A DNA stretch of 64,000 nucleotides. Origin: Prinsepia uniflora (lineage: Eukaryota; Streptophyta; Magnoliopsida; Rosales; Rosaceae). Of the stretch, positions 1-10,934 are shown in pieces; positions within the stretch are counted from its first letter, which is position 1; every line of letters starts with the position of its first letter. Location of the stretch: contig CM064872.1 of NCBI GenBank assembly GCA_032719365.1, forward strand, positions 49,584,252 through 49,648,251, written 5' to 3'. Position numbers and translations under genes: made by a program. The notes beneath the pieces were generated by a model. It was not told the origin of the DNA, did not search any database, and saw only the letters and a program-made list of their open reading frames with translations.

Positions 1-426
1 TGTATGATTTGAACTGTGTTCATACGATTGATTTGAATGCACTACATGTTTATAAAATTGAGGGGAAAATATTATTATTCTTAAACTGTATTTTGAAAAT
101 GCTTATTTTTAGTCCACTCACATTTTGATTGTTTTATTGACACTCCAGGCCGTGACACGGAGGTAGGGGCTGATACTGGGGTAGAGGCATAACTAGTACC
201 ATTGCGCACTTGAAAACCCTTTGGGGTAGGTTTTGGTATTTGTATTATACTGACGCATATGCTCGTTTATGTATATAGATACTTATCCCTTATCAGACAA
301 TGTTGTAGTTGAACTCTGTTCACTTTTAAACCCATAAAGGGTATTTTCGGTATTTTGAGTATGATTGTCAAACGGAAGCAGGGAATGTCCCACTACGATC
401 CAGAGAGATTGGGATGGGTCCTGTCA
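1..426 (+). mobile_element. 3' end of a large gypsy-type LTR, cut by the window start
   Basis: The segment ends in GGGATGGGTCCTGTCA, the terminus shared by the large LTRs elsewhere in this window (for example 45759-45774), so it is the 3' end of a plus-strand LTR. It also carries the conserved GTCCACTCAC (112-121), followed by a T-rich run and an AG at 147-148, as in the other members. The 5' part lies outside the window, so solo or paired status cannot be decided. The next 48 bases (427-474) show nothing recognisable. Confidence 0.75.
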
Positions 427-1153
427 TTAGGAATCAAGGGTAGTTTGGTAATTTTACTGCTTGATGTCTCACCATGATAAGCTTTGAATTAAGCATCATT
501 TTATACCCTTTATGCTTATCTTTTAATGTTTAAATACCAAATTTTTTTAGAAAATAATATATTTTGTAAGAATTGTGCAGAATTGGATAGAGCTCAGAAT
601 TACGAGAATTTAGGTGAAAGAATCACCTCAATTGGAATTATATTGAACAAGTTATAATCGAATGAAAGGAGGCTACCAAAAAGAGCTATGTAATTCGGTA
701 GGGAGGTACCGAAGCCCACAAAGGCAGCCTAGAAAGCACTCGGTAGACACCTGCTAATCAACTAGCCATCCATTCGGCGCGCGCTTCCTGTGGTACTGAA
801 AACATGTTCAGTGCACGTTTACCGAATGTCCTTCCTTTTTCCCAGTGCGTTGACTGCAGCTAACTTCCGAATTCCCATTGCCTTATTCAGCCAGCGCCTA
901 CCGAAATTCCTTCCATGTTCTAGCAGGCTTCCACCAATCCGATTCATGTTCAATTCCAGCAACATTTTCCTTCGTTTTTGAGGAAATTTATCAAATTCAA
1001 GCTTGGAATTGTTTCCTTTTGATTTAGGAAACCTTTTTAAGTAGTATTTTTATTACCTTTATCTTTTAGGAATTTAAATTATTAATTAGTTTAAACCATT
1101 TTCTTTTAGAATTAAATTGTGAACTCCTATTTATTTGAGGATTAATTTTCTCT

Positions 1154-1160
1154 TATAAAT
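1154..1160 (+). promoter_or_regulatory. TATA box of the Athila-like LTR (copies at 2169, 8697, 14986)
   Basis: TATAAAT lies in the conserved context TTATAAATAGAGAG in four copies of this LTR family: 1154-1160, 2169-2175, 8697-8703 (slightly changed) and 14986-14992. It is followed by a conserved stretch ending near TTTGTATCAAAACTCTAC. Conservation in all copies supports it as the core of the LTR promoter; activity is unknown. Confidence 0.65.
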
Positions 1161-1596
1161 AGAGAGGCTTAGGTTATTTGTAAGGGGTCGCTCATTCTTT
1201 GTATCAAAACTCTACTAAACCAATTTTTCCCTTTCATTATATTCAAGTTTTCAAGTGTAAGAATATTTAAACCATACTTCACCTTCTACACATTCATTCG
1301 TGACTAAGTTGAGGAGCCCTTGCTTGTCTCACCAAAGAGTGCCCACTCACTTCGTATACGTAGGAAGCAACAAAGAGAAAAAGTGTAACACGGCCTCTTT
1401 ACCTTGAAGTTAATTCTTATGTTTGAATATTGGTTATATGAATTGATTTCTAATCATATTCTTGGTTTTATGATTTGAATTACTTCAATATTCTATGTGT
1501 TATATAGTTTTAGTTTTGTTATGTTTGTGTGTTCGCGCTTAGTGCTTGACTAGAGATAGGGAGCCCTGAGTCTAGGTCATTGAAAGTGTCGTCGGG

Positions 1597-1756
1597 TGTC
1601 AGGACCCGACCCTCCTCGGTCAGGACCCGACTCATCTAGCACCATATTGTCCTCTTTGGGCCTCGCTCTCACGGTTTTGTTTTCGGGAGCTCATGATGCA
1701 ACTTCCCAGGGGGTCACCCATCATGGAATTGCACCAGCCTCAACTCGCTTAACTTT
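1597..1756 (-). mobile_element. Half of a Cassandra LTR, cut by the tandem duplication
   Basis: The segment is nearly identical to the first 160 bases of the Cassandra LTR at 2612-2956 and stops exactly at the duplication junction. It keeps part of the 5S-rRNA-like block (about 1701-1756). It did not arise by its own insertion: it has no second terminus and no target duplication. Confidence 0.88.
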
Positions 1757-2611
1757 GGTAGACACCTGCTAATCAACTAGACATCCATTCGGCGCGCGCT
1801 TCCTGTGGTACTGAAAACATGTTCAGTGCACGTTTACCGAATGTCCTTCCTTTTTCCCAGTGCATTGACTGCAGCTAACTTCCGAATTCCCATTGCCTTA
1901 TTCAGCCAGTGCCTACCGAAATTCCTTCCATGTTCTAGAAGGCTTCCACCAATCCGATTCCTGTTCAATTCCAGTAACATTTTCCTTCGTTTTTGAGGAA
2001 ATTTATCAAATTCAAGCTTGGAATTGTTTCCTTTTTATTTAGGAAACCTTTTTAAGTAGTATTTTTATTACCTTTATCTTTTAGGAATTTAAATTATTAA
2101 TTAGTTTAAACCATTTTCTTTTAGAATTAAATTGTGAACTCCTATTTATTTGAGGATTAATTTTCTCTTATAAATAGAGAGGCTTAGGTTATTTGTAAGG
2201 GGTCGCTCATTCTTTGTATCAAAACTCTACTAAACCAATTTTTCCCTTTCATTATATTCAAGTTTTCAAGTGTAAGAATATTTAAACCATACTTCACCTT
2301 CTACACATTCATTCGTGACTAAGTTGAGGAGCCCTTGCTTGTCTCACCAAAGAGTGCCCACTCACTTCGTATACGTAGGAAGCAACAAAGAGAAAAAGTG
2401 TAACACGGCCTCTTTACCTTGAAGTTAATTCTTATGTTTGAATATTGGTTGTATGAATTGATTTCTAATCATATTCTTGGTTTTATGATTTGAATTACTT
2501 CAATATTCTATGTGTTCTATAGTTTTAGTTTTGTTATGTTTGTGTGTTCGCGCTTAGTGCTTGACTAGAGATAGGGAGCCCTGAGTCTAGGTCATTGAAA
2601 GTGTCGTCGGG

Positions 2612-2956
2612 TGTCAGGACCCGACCCTCCTCGGTCAGGACCCGACTCATCTAGCACCATATTGTCCTCTTTGGGCCTCGCTCTCACGGTTTTGTTTTCG
2701 GGAGCTCATGGTGCAACTTCCCAGGGGGTCACCCATCATGGAATTGCACCAGCCTCAACTCGCTTAACTTTGGTGTTCCATCCCCCACTCCCCCCCCCCC
2801 CCCCCCCCCCCCAAAAGCCACTTGAGCTCCCAAAAGGCCTAGTGCTAGATAGGTGTGTGTCTACACCTTTAAGGCACACCACCATCCTCTCTCAGACCAT
2901 TCCCCCTCGCAGGAATGTGGGATCGTTCACCGTTCCCTCAGGACACGGGTCTTACA
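2612..2956 (-). mobile_element. Solo LTR of a Cassandra TRIM element
   Basis: A 345-bp unit reads, on the minus strand, TGTAAGACCCGTG... to ...GGGTCCTGACA. It is flanked by the 5-bp target duplication TCGGG (2607-2611 and 2957-2961). The related LTR at 14869-15760 has the unoccupied site at about 15411-15420, which confirms insertion. A 5S-rRNA-like block lies at about 2716-2774 (complement of GTTAAGCGAG and of GGGTGACC). Cassandra elements are known to carry 5S-derived sequence with pol III promoter boxes in their LTRs. No internal domain is present, so this is a solo LTR, probably left by LTR-LTR recombination. Confidence 0.92.
2790..2812. repeat. Poly-C run of 23
   Basis: Twenty-three consecutive C residues interrupt the Cassandra solo LTR directly upstream (plus strand) of the block related to its 5' half. 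The intact Cassandra LTRs at 32079 and 32506 have no such run, so it expanded after insertion. Assembly length may be unreliable here. Confidence 0.9.
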
Positions 2957-3320
2957 TCGGGAGCCCCGAGCATGTACTCAAGAGAATATGCAAGTAACTC
3001 GTGAGATTATTATGATATGATTACGTAGGTTGAAGTTAATACAATCATGAATGAGTTAGGTTAAAGATGAGTTGACCATGTAAATAATAGATTAGAATAG
3101 TTTATATTAGTTAATCATGTAGGACAATAGAAACAATCAAGTACCCCTCCCCCTCCCCCTTAACTAATTAATCAAACGATTATCATGCTTAGGTATCCTC
3201 AATCCTCGGTTAAGAATGATCCCTATTTACCAATGTTACATCTACAAAAAAGAGTTTTTAATTGCATACGTTTTCTTAAGTGTTTAGTGTGACTTTGTGT
3301 TTACTTTAATGCTTAAGTGT

Positions 3321-4920
3321 TGATACGCAAAAAATGTTTTCAAGAGTCTTAGGATGCCCTTAACTAGTTGATGCTGAATTTGAACAAAAGAATATTATGG
3401 CATTTACATATCACTTTGTTGGAATTCTTGTGCTAATTGAGATATTTTGAGTGTTATGACTTGTAGTATATATGGTTTGTAAAACTTGGTAGAAAATTCG
3501 CATGTTAGAATTATGTTTTGAATCGCATAAACCCTTGTGAGCTTTTGTGCTATATGTTCTTTCTTTCTTGAGTGTAAATCATTTATAGCTTATACATACC
3601 TCATATGATTACTTGCAATAGCTTTAATGAACTAGAGATTACTAGAACTTATTCATATCAATTTGCAAAGCTTATAGTCAATATATACTTTGATTGTGGA
3701 TACGATTGAAGGCACCTAGGTTTTCGACCACTTTTCCAAATAGCCATGTGTCCCTTTTGGGCGCACAAGTTGCAACTCCCCTAGTTAAACCTTTTGAGCC
3801 TATGTTTAGCCTTTTCTTTCTTTACCATGCAGTAATAAACTCTTAGCCTAGTATAGGTATCTTTACCCTTCTTCTAAAGACTTGGTTGAAAATTTCAAAG
3901 CTAGCATACATAAAGATGGCATGAAGATGTTCTCTTCAAGGTGATGATGTGTGCATGGGAATAGGCTTGTCCAAATTACTTGATGTATTGTGTGATTTCC
4001 GAAAAAAAAAAGATTGAAAAAAAAAACGAAAAAAAATTGAAAAAAATGAAGAAAAAAATAAAAATAAATGAATATAAGAGCAATAAAGAGTTTCAAAAGA
4101 AAAAACAAATATTTAGCTCTCCGGAAATTTGTTTTGAATGTAAGTATTTGGATTGATTACAAGATGATATTTGGCTCCCATATGCTCTTCGTGACGCCAT
4201 GGAGGAAAATGTGCTCGAAATTGATTCAGTTTTAGTGCGATGACTAAGTCTTTGGAATGTTCTTTATCACCACATATTCAAAATCTGAATTCTATAGCCC
4301 TAGCCCCATTACAACCTCTAATTAAAGATCTTTATGATCTATGAGATAAGTATTTTTTTATCTGTTGAGTAAGTTGTGTGAGTAAGCATATGGTTTGGAT
4401 TCATTTGTGCAAGTAATTCATTCTATTCATGTGGTATTGTTTAAGTCCTTTTATTGTTGATATATGTGTACTATTCTTACACATATCTTTGAGTGAAACC
4501 ATATTTCATGAGCGAAACACTATGAGTGCTTCCATTCTGAGGTGATCTTGACTTGTTCGACGCATGCATAGACTTAATTTCACCATTGTTTTCTCCAAGT
4601 TTTCCTTGTTCATGGCACAATTATATTTCTATTATCTCTTGAATTCCCTATGTGTATTTGTTGAATGTTACAATTCCATATACTTATAATAATTTTTGAG
4701 ACATTTGGTTAATGGATTTAGAGTTGTTTTACTAAATTAAAAAAAAAAACAAAAATTTAGAGTCTTTGTTTGTTTCTTTTGTTTTGTTTGCTAAGGGCCT
4801 AGCAAAGTTCTAGTGTGGGGGAATCACTGTGGGTTTGCTGTTTTTAAATTCAATTAGGGCTTAGTTTTTTTTTTTTTTTTGTATTTGCTAGAGACTAGCA
4901 AAGTCTAAGTTGGGAGTATT
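3321..4920 (+). mobile_element. Non-coding interior of the Athila-like element
   Basis: This stretch contains no gag, protease, reverse transcriptase or integrase signature in any frame. It is AT-rich with A-rich runs at about 4001-4105 and T runs near 4866. It ends with two partial repeats of a CTAGCAAAG-containing sentence and the purine-rich AAGTTGGGAGTAT just before TGATAAGCC at 4921, which reads as the polypurine tract and 3' LTR start. The element is therefore internally deleted or was always non-autonomous. Confidence 0.6.
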
Positions 4921-5168
4921 TGATAAGCCTAGAATTAAGCATCATTTTATACCCTTTATACTTATCTTTTAATGTTTAGATACCAAACAACTATAGAAAA
5001 TAATATATTTTGTGATGATTGTGCAGAATTGGATAGAGATCAGAATTACAAGAATTTACGCGACATAATCAGCTCAATCGGAGTTATATTCAAAAAGTTA
5101 TGATTAAAACAAAGGAGGCCACTAAAACATACTTAGGATTTCGGTAAGAGGTTACCGAACTCATGTAA
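4921..5168 (+). mobile_element. Athila-like 3' LTR, first part
   Basis: It begins TGATAAGCC and follows 475-740 closely (TAAGCATCATTTTATACCC, then an AATAATATATTTTGT block). It is broken at 5168 by the minus-strand solo LTR and resumes at 8238, where the reading matches the corresponding part of the 5' LTR after position 700. Confidence 0.85.
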
Positions 5169-8100
5169 TGACAGGACTGTCCCCAGAGGAACATTGATAA
5201 CCGTGCCCGGTCCTGCTCCCGTCTGACAAGTCAACTGAAGTTCCCAAAACTTACCCTCGGAACTTGTCAAACAAGGGATACTCGTACCTGCACTCACTCA
5301 TGCCTCCACCTCCCGAATAGCCTCGATCATCGCGCCCCGACCTGGAGGGTCAATAAAAACACAAAAAGTGTGAGTGGACAAAAATAAATCGGTTATAAAA
5401 CATGTTTACAGAAAGAACATTTCTACCTTCCACGTGACACCAATACATGCATTCGAAAACCATTTCACAATCCATTCCATTTCTAGTATAAGAAAACTGT
5501 GTATGAAAATCAAAATCATTTTCCTTTGGTCAAACCTTGGCCTTAGCCTGAAACCATAAACACAGGGCCTCAGCCGAAAATCATGAATCAAAAGCCAAGT
5601 ACATAACATAACCCAAAATCTATCAAGTCATATAAACCAGGCTATTGCCCAACACAACCGAAAACATCAGAAATCAACAGTAAATCACAAGTCAATCAAT
5701 CTGCTGGATCTCATGCACCTGAGTCTTTAAAATCAAAACCATGCGCGTAATCAGGCCTTCCCGGGATATCAACGAATCTTTAAACTCAAAACACGATCAA
5801 TAGGCCTTGAGGGATATCACAATAACCGAGTCTTTAAACTCAAAACATGTCATTCAAGGGCCCTCCCTCGTCAATCAACCTAGTTTTTAAACTCAAAACC
5901 AGATCCATCGGTTTTTCTTTTCTTTTTCCGGGTCTTTAAACCCAAAACCATTTTTCAATCACAATAAATCCAGAACCCATCATAGTCCAAATTCCGAATC
6001 ATATCCATCATCCATTTCCAAATCCGAATTCGGAACCATCATTCCGTAAGCTAGCATCGGGAATCATCATTCTGTAAGCTAGCATCCGGAATCATCATTC
6101 CGAACCCAAATCCGGAAATCCACTTCCAAGTTTCCGAAACCTAAAATCTCGTTCATCAAAACCACTTTTATGAACTGGGCATCAAGCCCGAAATCACCTT
6201 TTCCCAAAATCCGTTTTAAATCTTTGAAATCAAATCGTATTTCAAATTCCCAAATTCAAATCATCAAAACCATGGTTAAATCACAACATACTCGAAATCT
6301 CCTAAAACGTGCAAATCCGTAATAATCTCGAAATACGTACCAAAACCGTAAATCATATTCACAATTATAATCAAAACATTATTAAAACATGATACACGCA
6401 AATCATATAAAATCAACCATTAAACCATCATCAAAACATAGGAGAAACCATAGTCTCGAAATACGTGCAATTGCGTATTGCATATCGAAATACGTATAAA
6501 TACGGAAATCGTAATTACCATAAGCATAAGCATAGGAATCATAAATATAAAACATAGAAAACGATTATGCATGCATTGAAGTTTAGAAAACAAAGTCCAC
6601 TCACACACCGTCCAATCGGCTCGCTTCCGAGCTGCACGTTTTTCCGTAAATTCCAGAAATCATAATTCCTGTCCAAAATCAATATCGAGGGTCACTAACA
6701 CTCCAATATACTTCATATAATTTTTCCTAATTTTCCGGAATTTAAATACGTATTTTAAACGTATATGAAAACTTCGGATACACTGAACACTATCGAAACG
6801 ATTTCCGATTTCCTCGAAACTAGTGCCGAAATGTTCGTTACATTAAAAGGAGCTAGTTTCATGTTGAACTCACCTCGAGACTCGAGCCCACACACCCTCA
6901 CGTGCCGCCGCAAGAGGCTGCGCCTGGGAGCCACGCGCCAGCTACAGTAGCTGGTACTGTTCATCTTCTCCGCCCATTTTCCTGCAATTCGACCTGTTAG
7001 CCCGCGATACAACCCGGCTGGAATTGTTGCAATTCGACTTTGATTCTTGCAATTAGTTCACCGAATTCCATCCATTCTAGCTTAATTTAAGTTCTGTATT
7101 GCTCATTAAATAAATCAAGCTTTTAATCTATCAATTCCTCGATGAATATTCAAACGGGCTTTAATTTTGAATCCATCTATTTCTCATATGTTACTTCAAT
7201 TAATCACACAGGAAAGATCCTAGGAGTTCAAAGAACATGAATACATACTGAATTTTACCATTCCTTACCTCTAAGTATGTGAACTTAACCTCAATTTCCC
7301 ATGGTTTTTGGACGTTCAGTTTCCGATCAAAACACAACCAAAGTCCTTCAATTTTGATATGGTTAGACTCGAAACGGCCTCAGGAAGTTGTTTCTACCCT
7401 CACTTTGGATCCCCTCGGCTTACAACTTAACTTTCGAATTCTCCCTCAATTTTTCTAAATTCACGGTATTTGGGCCTCTTCCTCTCTGTGTTCTTAAATT
7501 TCTTTTCATTTGATCCCCCTGTCTCTCCAGTCTCCCTGTTTCACTCAATTACTTACGGTAAATTGATTAATTTCATTCAATTGGAGATGTGATCAGCAAC
7601 CGGTGCTTTGTTTCTCCCAACAGCCACACCTGTGTACCTCGTCATGCCTAACCGAGCCACCCATCTAATCTCCCTAGTGACAAGTGTCACTCAAGAACTA
7701 AACCTCCATCAACTATTTTCACTCAATTAATTAACGGTTAACTTAGCATCTAACACTTAATTAAACAGTTAAGGAAAATATCCACTTTTGATTCCACTGC
7801 CCCATTTACAATTTTACCCTTCCTTCACACAATTACCAAAACGCCCTTCCTCGTTCTAGAACCATGACTCCTTCATCCGATGTCCGATTTCAGCGTGCCG
7901 CCTGTCGTTATAATCAGGGACTCGAGACCTATCTAACGGTCCTCGAAATGCATGAGAATTCTAGGTCGTGTGAAAAGTCAGCTATTTATCCCGTTTTCAA
8001 CCAATTTACCAATATGCCCTTAACCTTTCGAACATCATAACTTTCTACTCGAATGTCGCAATTAGACGTGCCACCTATCTATGAACTTGTGACGTCCCGA

Positions 8101-8237
8101 ACTATGTCACAGTCATCGGTCAAAGTCTATTTGACCGCTCAAACCAAAAGTCAACCATTTGCCCAATTCTAGGGGCAAAATCGTCATTTTCTTAAAATTT
8201 TCCAAAATTTCCTTTTTCGAATGTCCGGGTCTTTACA
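5169..8237 (-). mobile_element. Solo LTR, 3.07 kb, large gypsy-type family
   Basis: On the minus strand it reads TGTAAAGACCCGG... to ...GTCCTGTCA, matching both ends of the LTRs at 35707 and 42407. Flanking 5-mers are TGTAA (5164-5168) and CGTAA (8238-8242), which differ by one C-to-T change at a CpG and are read as the target duplication. The Athila-like LTR continues on both sides, confirming insertion. No PBS, interior or second LTR is present. It carries the complementary pair GTCCACTCAC (6595-6604) and GTGAGTGGAC (5370-5379). Open frames inside it have no conserved domain. Confidence 0.92.
5723..5946. repeat. Short hairpin-forming repeats (TCTTTAAAC type)
   Basis: Five spaced copies of a GAGTCTTTAAACTC-like motif occur at about 5723, 5773, 5828, 5881 and 5933, each with short complementary ends. 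The neighbouring 6000-6110 holds three copies of an AATCATCATTC-containing repeat. The same motif is amplified at 11481-11699 in another LTR of the family. Confidence 0.7.
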
Positions 8238-8980
8238 CGTAAACAGCCCAGAAACCAGTTCGGCAGCTACCGTCCAATCCCCGCTGAACATATTCGGTGC
8301 GCATGTCCCGACAACGTGAACCCACGGTCGGTGTGTGTGCACCGAACTACTCTGCCCCTTCCTCAGCGTGCTTTTACCGAATTTCCTATGCCTTTTTCAA
8401 CCTGCGCCTACCGATAATTCTTCCAAGTTCCAGCGGCTTCCCACCATGACGATTCCTGTTCAATTTCTAGCATTATTTTCCTTCATTTTTGAGGAAAATT
8501 GTCCTTTTTTAATTAGGATTTGTTTTCCTTTTTTAAATTAGGAGATTTTATTACCTTTTTAATTAAGTTTTGTATTTATTCTTTCATTAGGATTTAGAAT
8601 ACCTTTTACCTTTAGTATTTTAATTTAATTAGTTTTAAATTTTTTTTGTTACAATTAAATTGTTAACTTCTATTTATTTGAGGATTAATTTTCTCATATA
8701 AATAGAGAGACTTAGGTTATTTGAAAGGGTCGCTCATTTTTTGTATCAAAACTCTACACAACTAATTTTCCCCTTTCATTATATTCAAGATTTCTAGTGT
8801 AAGAATAATTACACCATACTTCACCTTCTACACCTTCATCCGTGACTAAGATGAGGAGCCCTCATTTGTCTCGGCAAAGAGTGTTCAATCACTTCGTATC
8901 CATAAGGAGCCCCGAAGAGAAAAACTATAACACGACATTTTTACCTCGTAGTTATTTCTTATGTTTGAATATTGGTTATA
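8238..8980 (+). mobile_element. Athila-like 3' LTR, second part
   Basis: This resumes the LTR interrupted at 5168 and aligns with 720-1435: a CGCGC-like block, the ATTTATTTGAGGATTAATTT stretch, the TATA box at 8697 and the U5-like region to GAATATTGGTTATA. It stops at 8980, where another minus-strand LTR begins. The remaining U5 is not found directly downstream. Confidence 0.85.
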
Positions 8981-10259
8981 TGACACGACCCATCCCAATC
9001 CCCCCAGGATTAACGTGGGATGTGCCATGCTTCCCTCTAACCCATGTGCCACACGAGGTAACATGAAGGCCAGACAAGGGATAATTCGAAATCCTAAGCA
9101 CAATTGGCTCCTAGAGTGCTCCAGGATCAGCTGAGGATTCTGAGGTCACGGTCTCTGCTACAGCCCGCATCCGCTATCAACCTGAAGGGCATTAAAAATC
9201 ATTAAAAGTTGTGAGTGGACAAAAATAAATAATTTAATAAAAACTCATTTCAAAAGTACATTTATGCCCTTCACTTAAAAACTATGCATGCATACAAAAC
9301 ATGTTAATTCAAACAAAATAAAAACCGTTTAGAAAACCAAAGACATTTCCTTCCTCAAATCCTTAGGGCCTTAGCCCGAAACCATAAACTCTAAGAATAT
9401 GGGAACTCAGCCCAAAACCACAAACACCGAAATAAAATTTCATAAATCCAATAATTTTTAATCCAAATACCCATCCTTGGCAGCCCAGATGCCTAGCGTC
9501 CCAGACGCTCATATCACGACTAAGCAATGCGTGCTACTCGGTGTCTCTCCGGGTCAATCTCTGACATCCCAGATGTCTAATCATAGAAATCCTGCTCCTA
9601 AGTCACTATACGGTCCGGTCCCTCAGTGCAATGACCCCTCGCATGCAATGTGCCATGTCTACCCCAATGTCTCAGACATGGCGTGAGACCTATCCCATAT
9701 CCTCATCTCAGGATGGTATATGGAAAACATCCTAATAAAACCGTTTCAAAACATCTCAAAAGGGCCATGCCCGGACTTTCTATAAAATCATCGTAAATCC
9801 ATAAATCCAATATCCATAAATGGATCCCCAACCCAAAATCACATTTATAAAACACAATTGGGCCTCATGCTTGATTTCGTAAACTAACTGAGCTCCCGGC
9901 CCGATAATATAACTCAAATGGGTCCTAGCCCAATACTTCATTAAATCAAATGGGTCTTATGCCCGAGTTCATCTTTTCAAATTCAAAACCATTTCATCAA
10001 ACCATCACCGAAACAATAAGCACGTATAACCACAGTATAAAACCATAAACCTCGATATACGTGCAAATACTTAAAACCAAACATCATATTCATCATCATC
10101 ACAAAACACATATATAAAGCAAATAAAATAGTTATGCATGCATAAGATTTATAAAACAAAAGTCCACTCACAAACCGTCCTAGCTGCCGCCTTGATACAC
10201 GTGACATAAGCCTCCCCGAGGCTAATCCACCATCTCCAAAACTTCCAAACCCGTCCAAT
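8981..10259 (-). mobile_element. Minus-strand large LTR, 3' half
   Basis: It starts TGACACGACCCATCCC, the complement of the family 3' terminus, and carries the complementary pair TTGTGAGTGGAC (9209-9220) and GTCCACTCACAA (10162-10173). It is broken at 10259 by the Athila-like solo LTR and continues at 14761-14868. Its 5' end is missing because 14869 onward is a different LTR, so it is truncated. The expected target duplication is not seen. Confidence 0.75.
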
Positions 10260-10934
10260 TGATAGAAATTTTACCAAGCACAAAAGATGTACTAGGAAAA
10301 ACCTCTATGGTAATAAACTTTCCAAGCGCACAAGACGTATAGGTAGTATAGATGCAAGCGAAGGTCGATCCCACAAAGACTTGCTCAATGATATCCAATT
10401 TCGTTTAACTCAATTGACTTAAGTGGAGTAATTAAAATGCAATGGGGGGTTTGTTACGTTTTATGAATGAAGTAAATTAACTAATAATAACTAACTAAGT
10501 CGAGCTAGGGTTTCTATCCACCTTTACCAATTATAGTTCCGTTAGATTTCCTTGATTATATTACTATGCATGTATCTAAATTAAGTGTTCGTGCAAGGGT
10601 CCAGCTATTGTTCACCCCACACATATTATCTTCTCTTAGATTGCATGTTTAAGCATGATGTGTCCGCCCTTAAACAACTATTATCGATGGTGCGTGATAA
10701 TGCATGAAACATGAAGAAGATTTAATGACACTACACCGTCCCTAGAAAAGTGATGTGCAGACCTAGGAAGTCATGAGTTTAGATTACGAATAAGATTCCC
10801 CCTCTTAAACGTGATGCTACAAATTGCAGGGTGAACACAAACATGGAGGTGATCCGTCAAGCAATTACATCAAAAATTATACACAAATAAGGTAGCTAAG
10901 CTTATAAGCATAAATTGAGTTCATGAAGCGCAGT

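Larger units (their letters stand above)
742..2771. repeat. Tandem duplication, 2 x 1015 bp, inside the LTR
   Basis: Bases 742-1756 and 1757-2771 are direct copies with a period of exactly 1015 and only scattered substitutions. The trinucleotide GGT stands at 742, 1757 and 2772, so the junction has 3-bp microhomology. The unit begins in U3-like LTR sequence, includes the TATA box, and ends part-way through the inserted Cassandra LTR, so Cassandra had inserted before the duplication. The result is an LTR with two promoter regions. Confidence 0.93.
475..3320 (+). mobile_element. Athila-like Ty3/gypsy 5' LTR with internal duplication
   Basis: The LTR opens with TGATAAGC and aligns well with the start at 4921, which follows a polypurine-like run, so the two are the LTRs of one element. 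It carries a TATA box (TATAAAT, 1154-1160) and a U5-like region also present at 14869-15760. A 1015-bp tandem duplication (742-2771) and a Cassandra LTR (2612-2956) have lengthened it. The 3' boundary is uncertain because no clear primer-binding site is visible; it is placed near the end of similarity with 14869-15760. The Athila-like label rests on general layout (TGATAA start, A-rich non-coding 3' interior) and is an inference. Confidence 0.6.
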
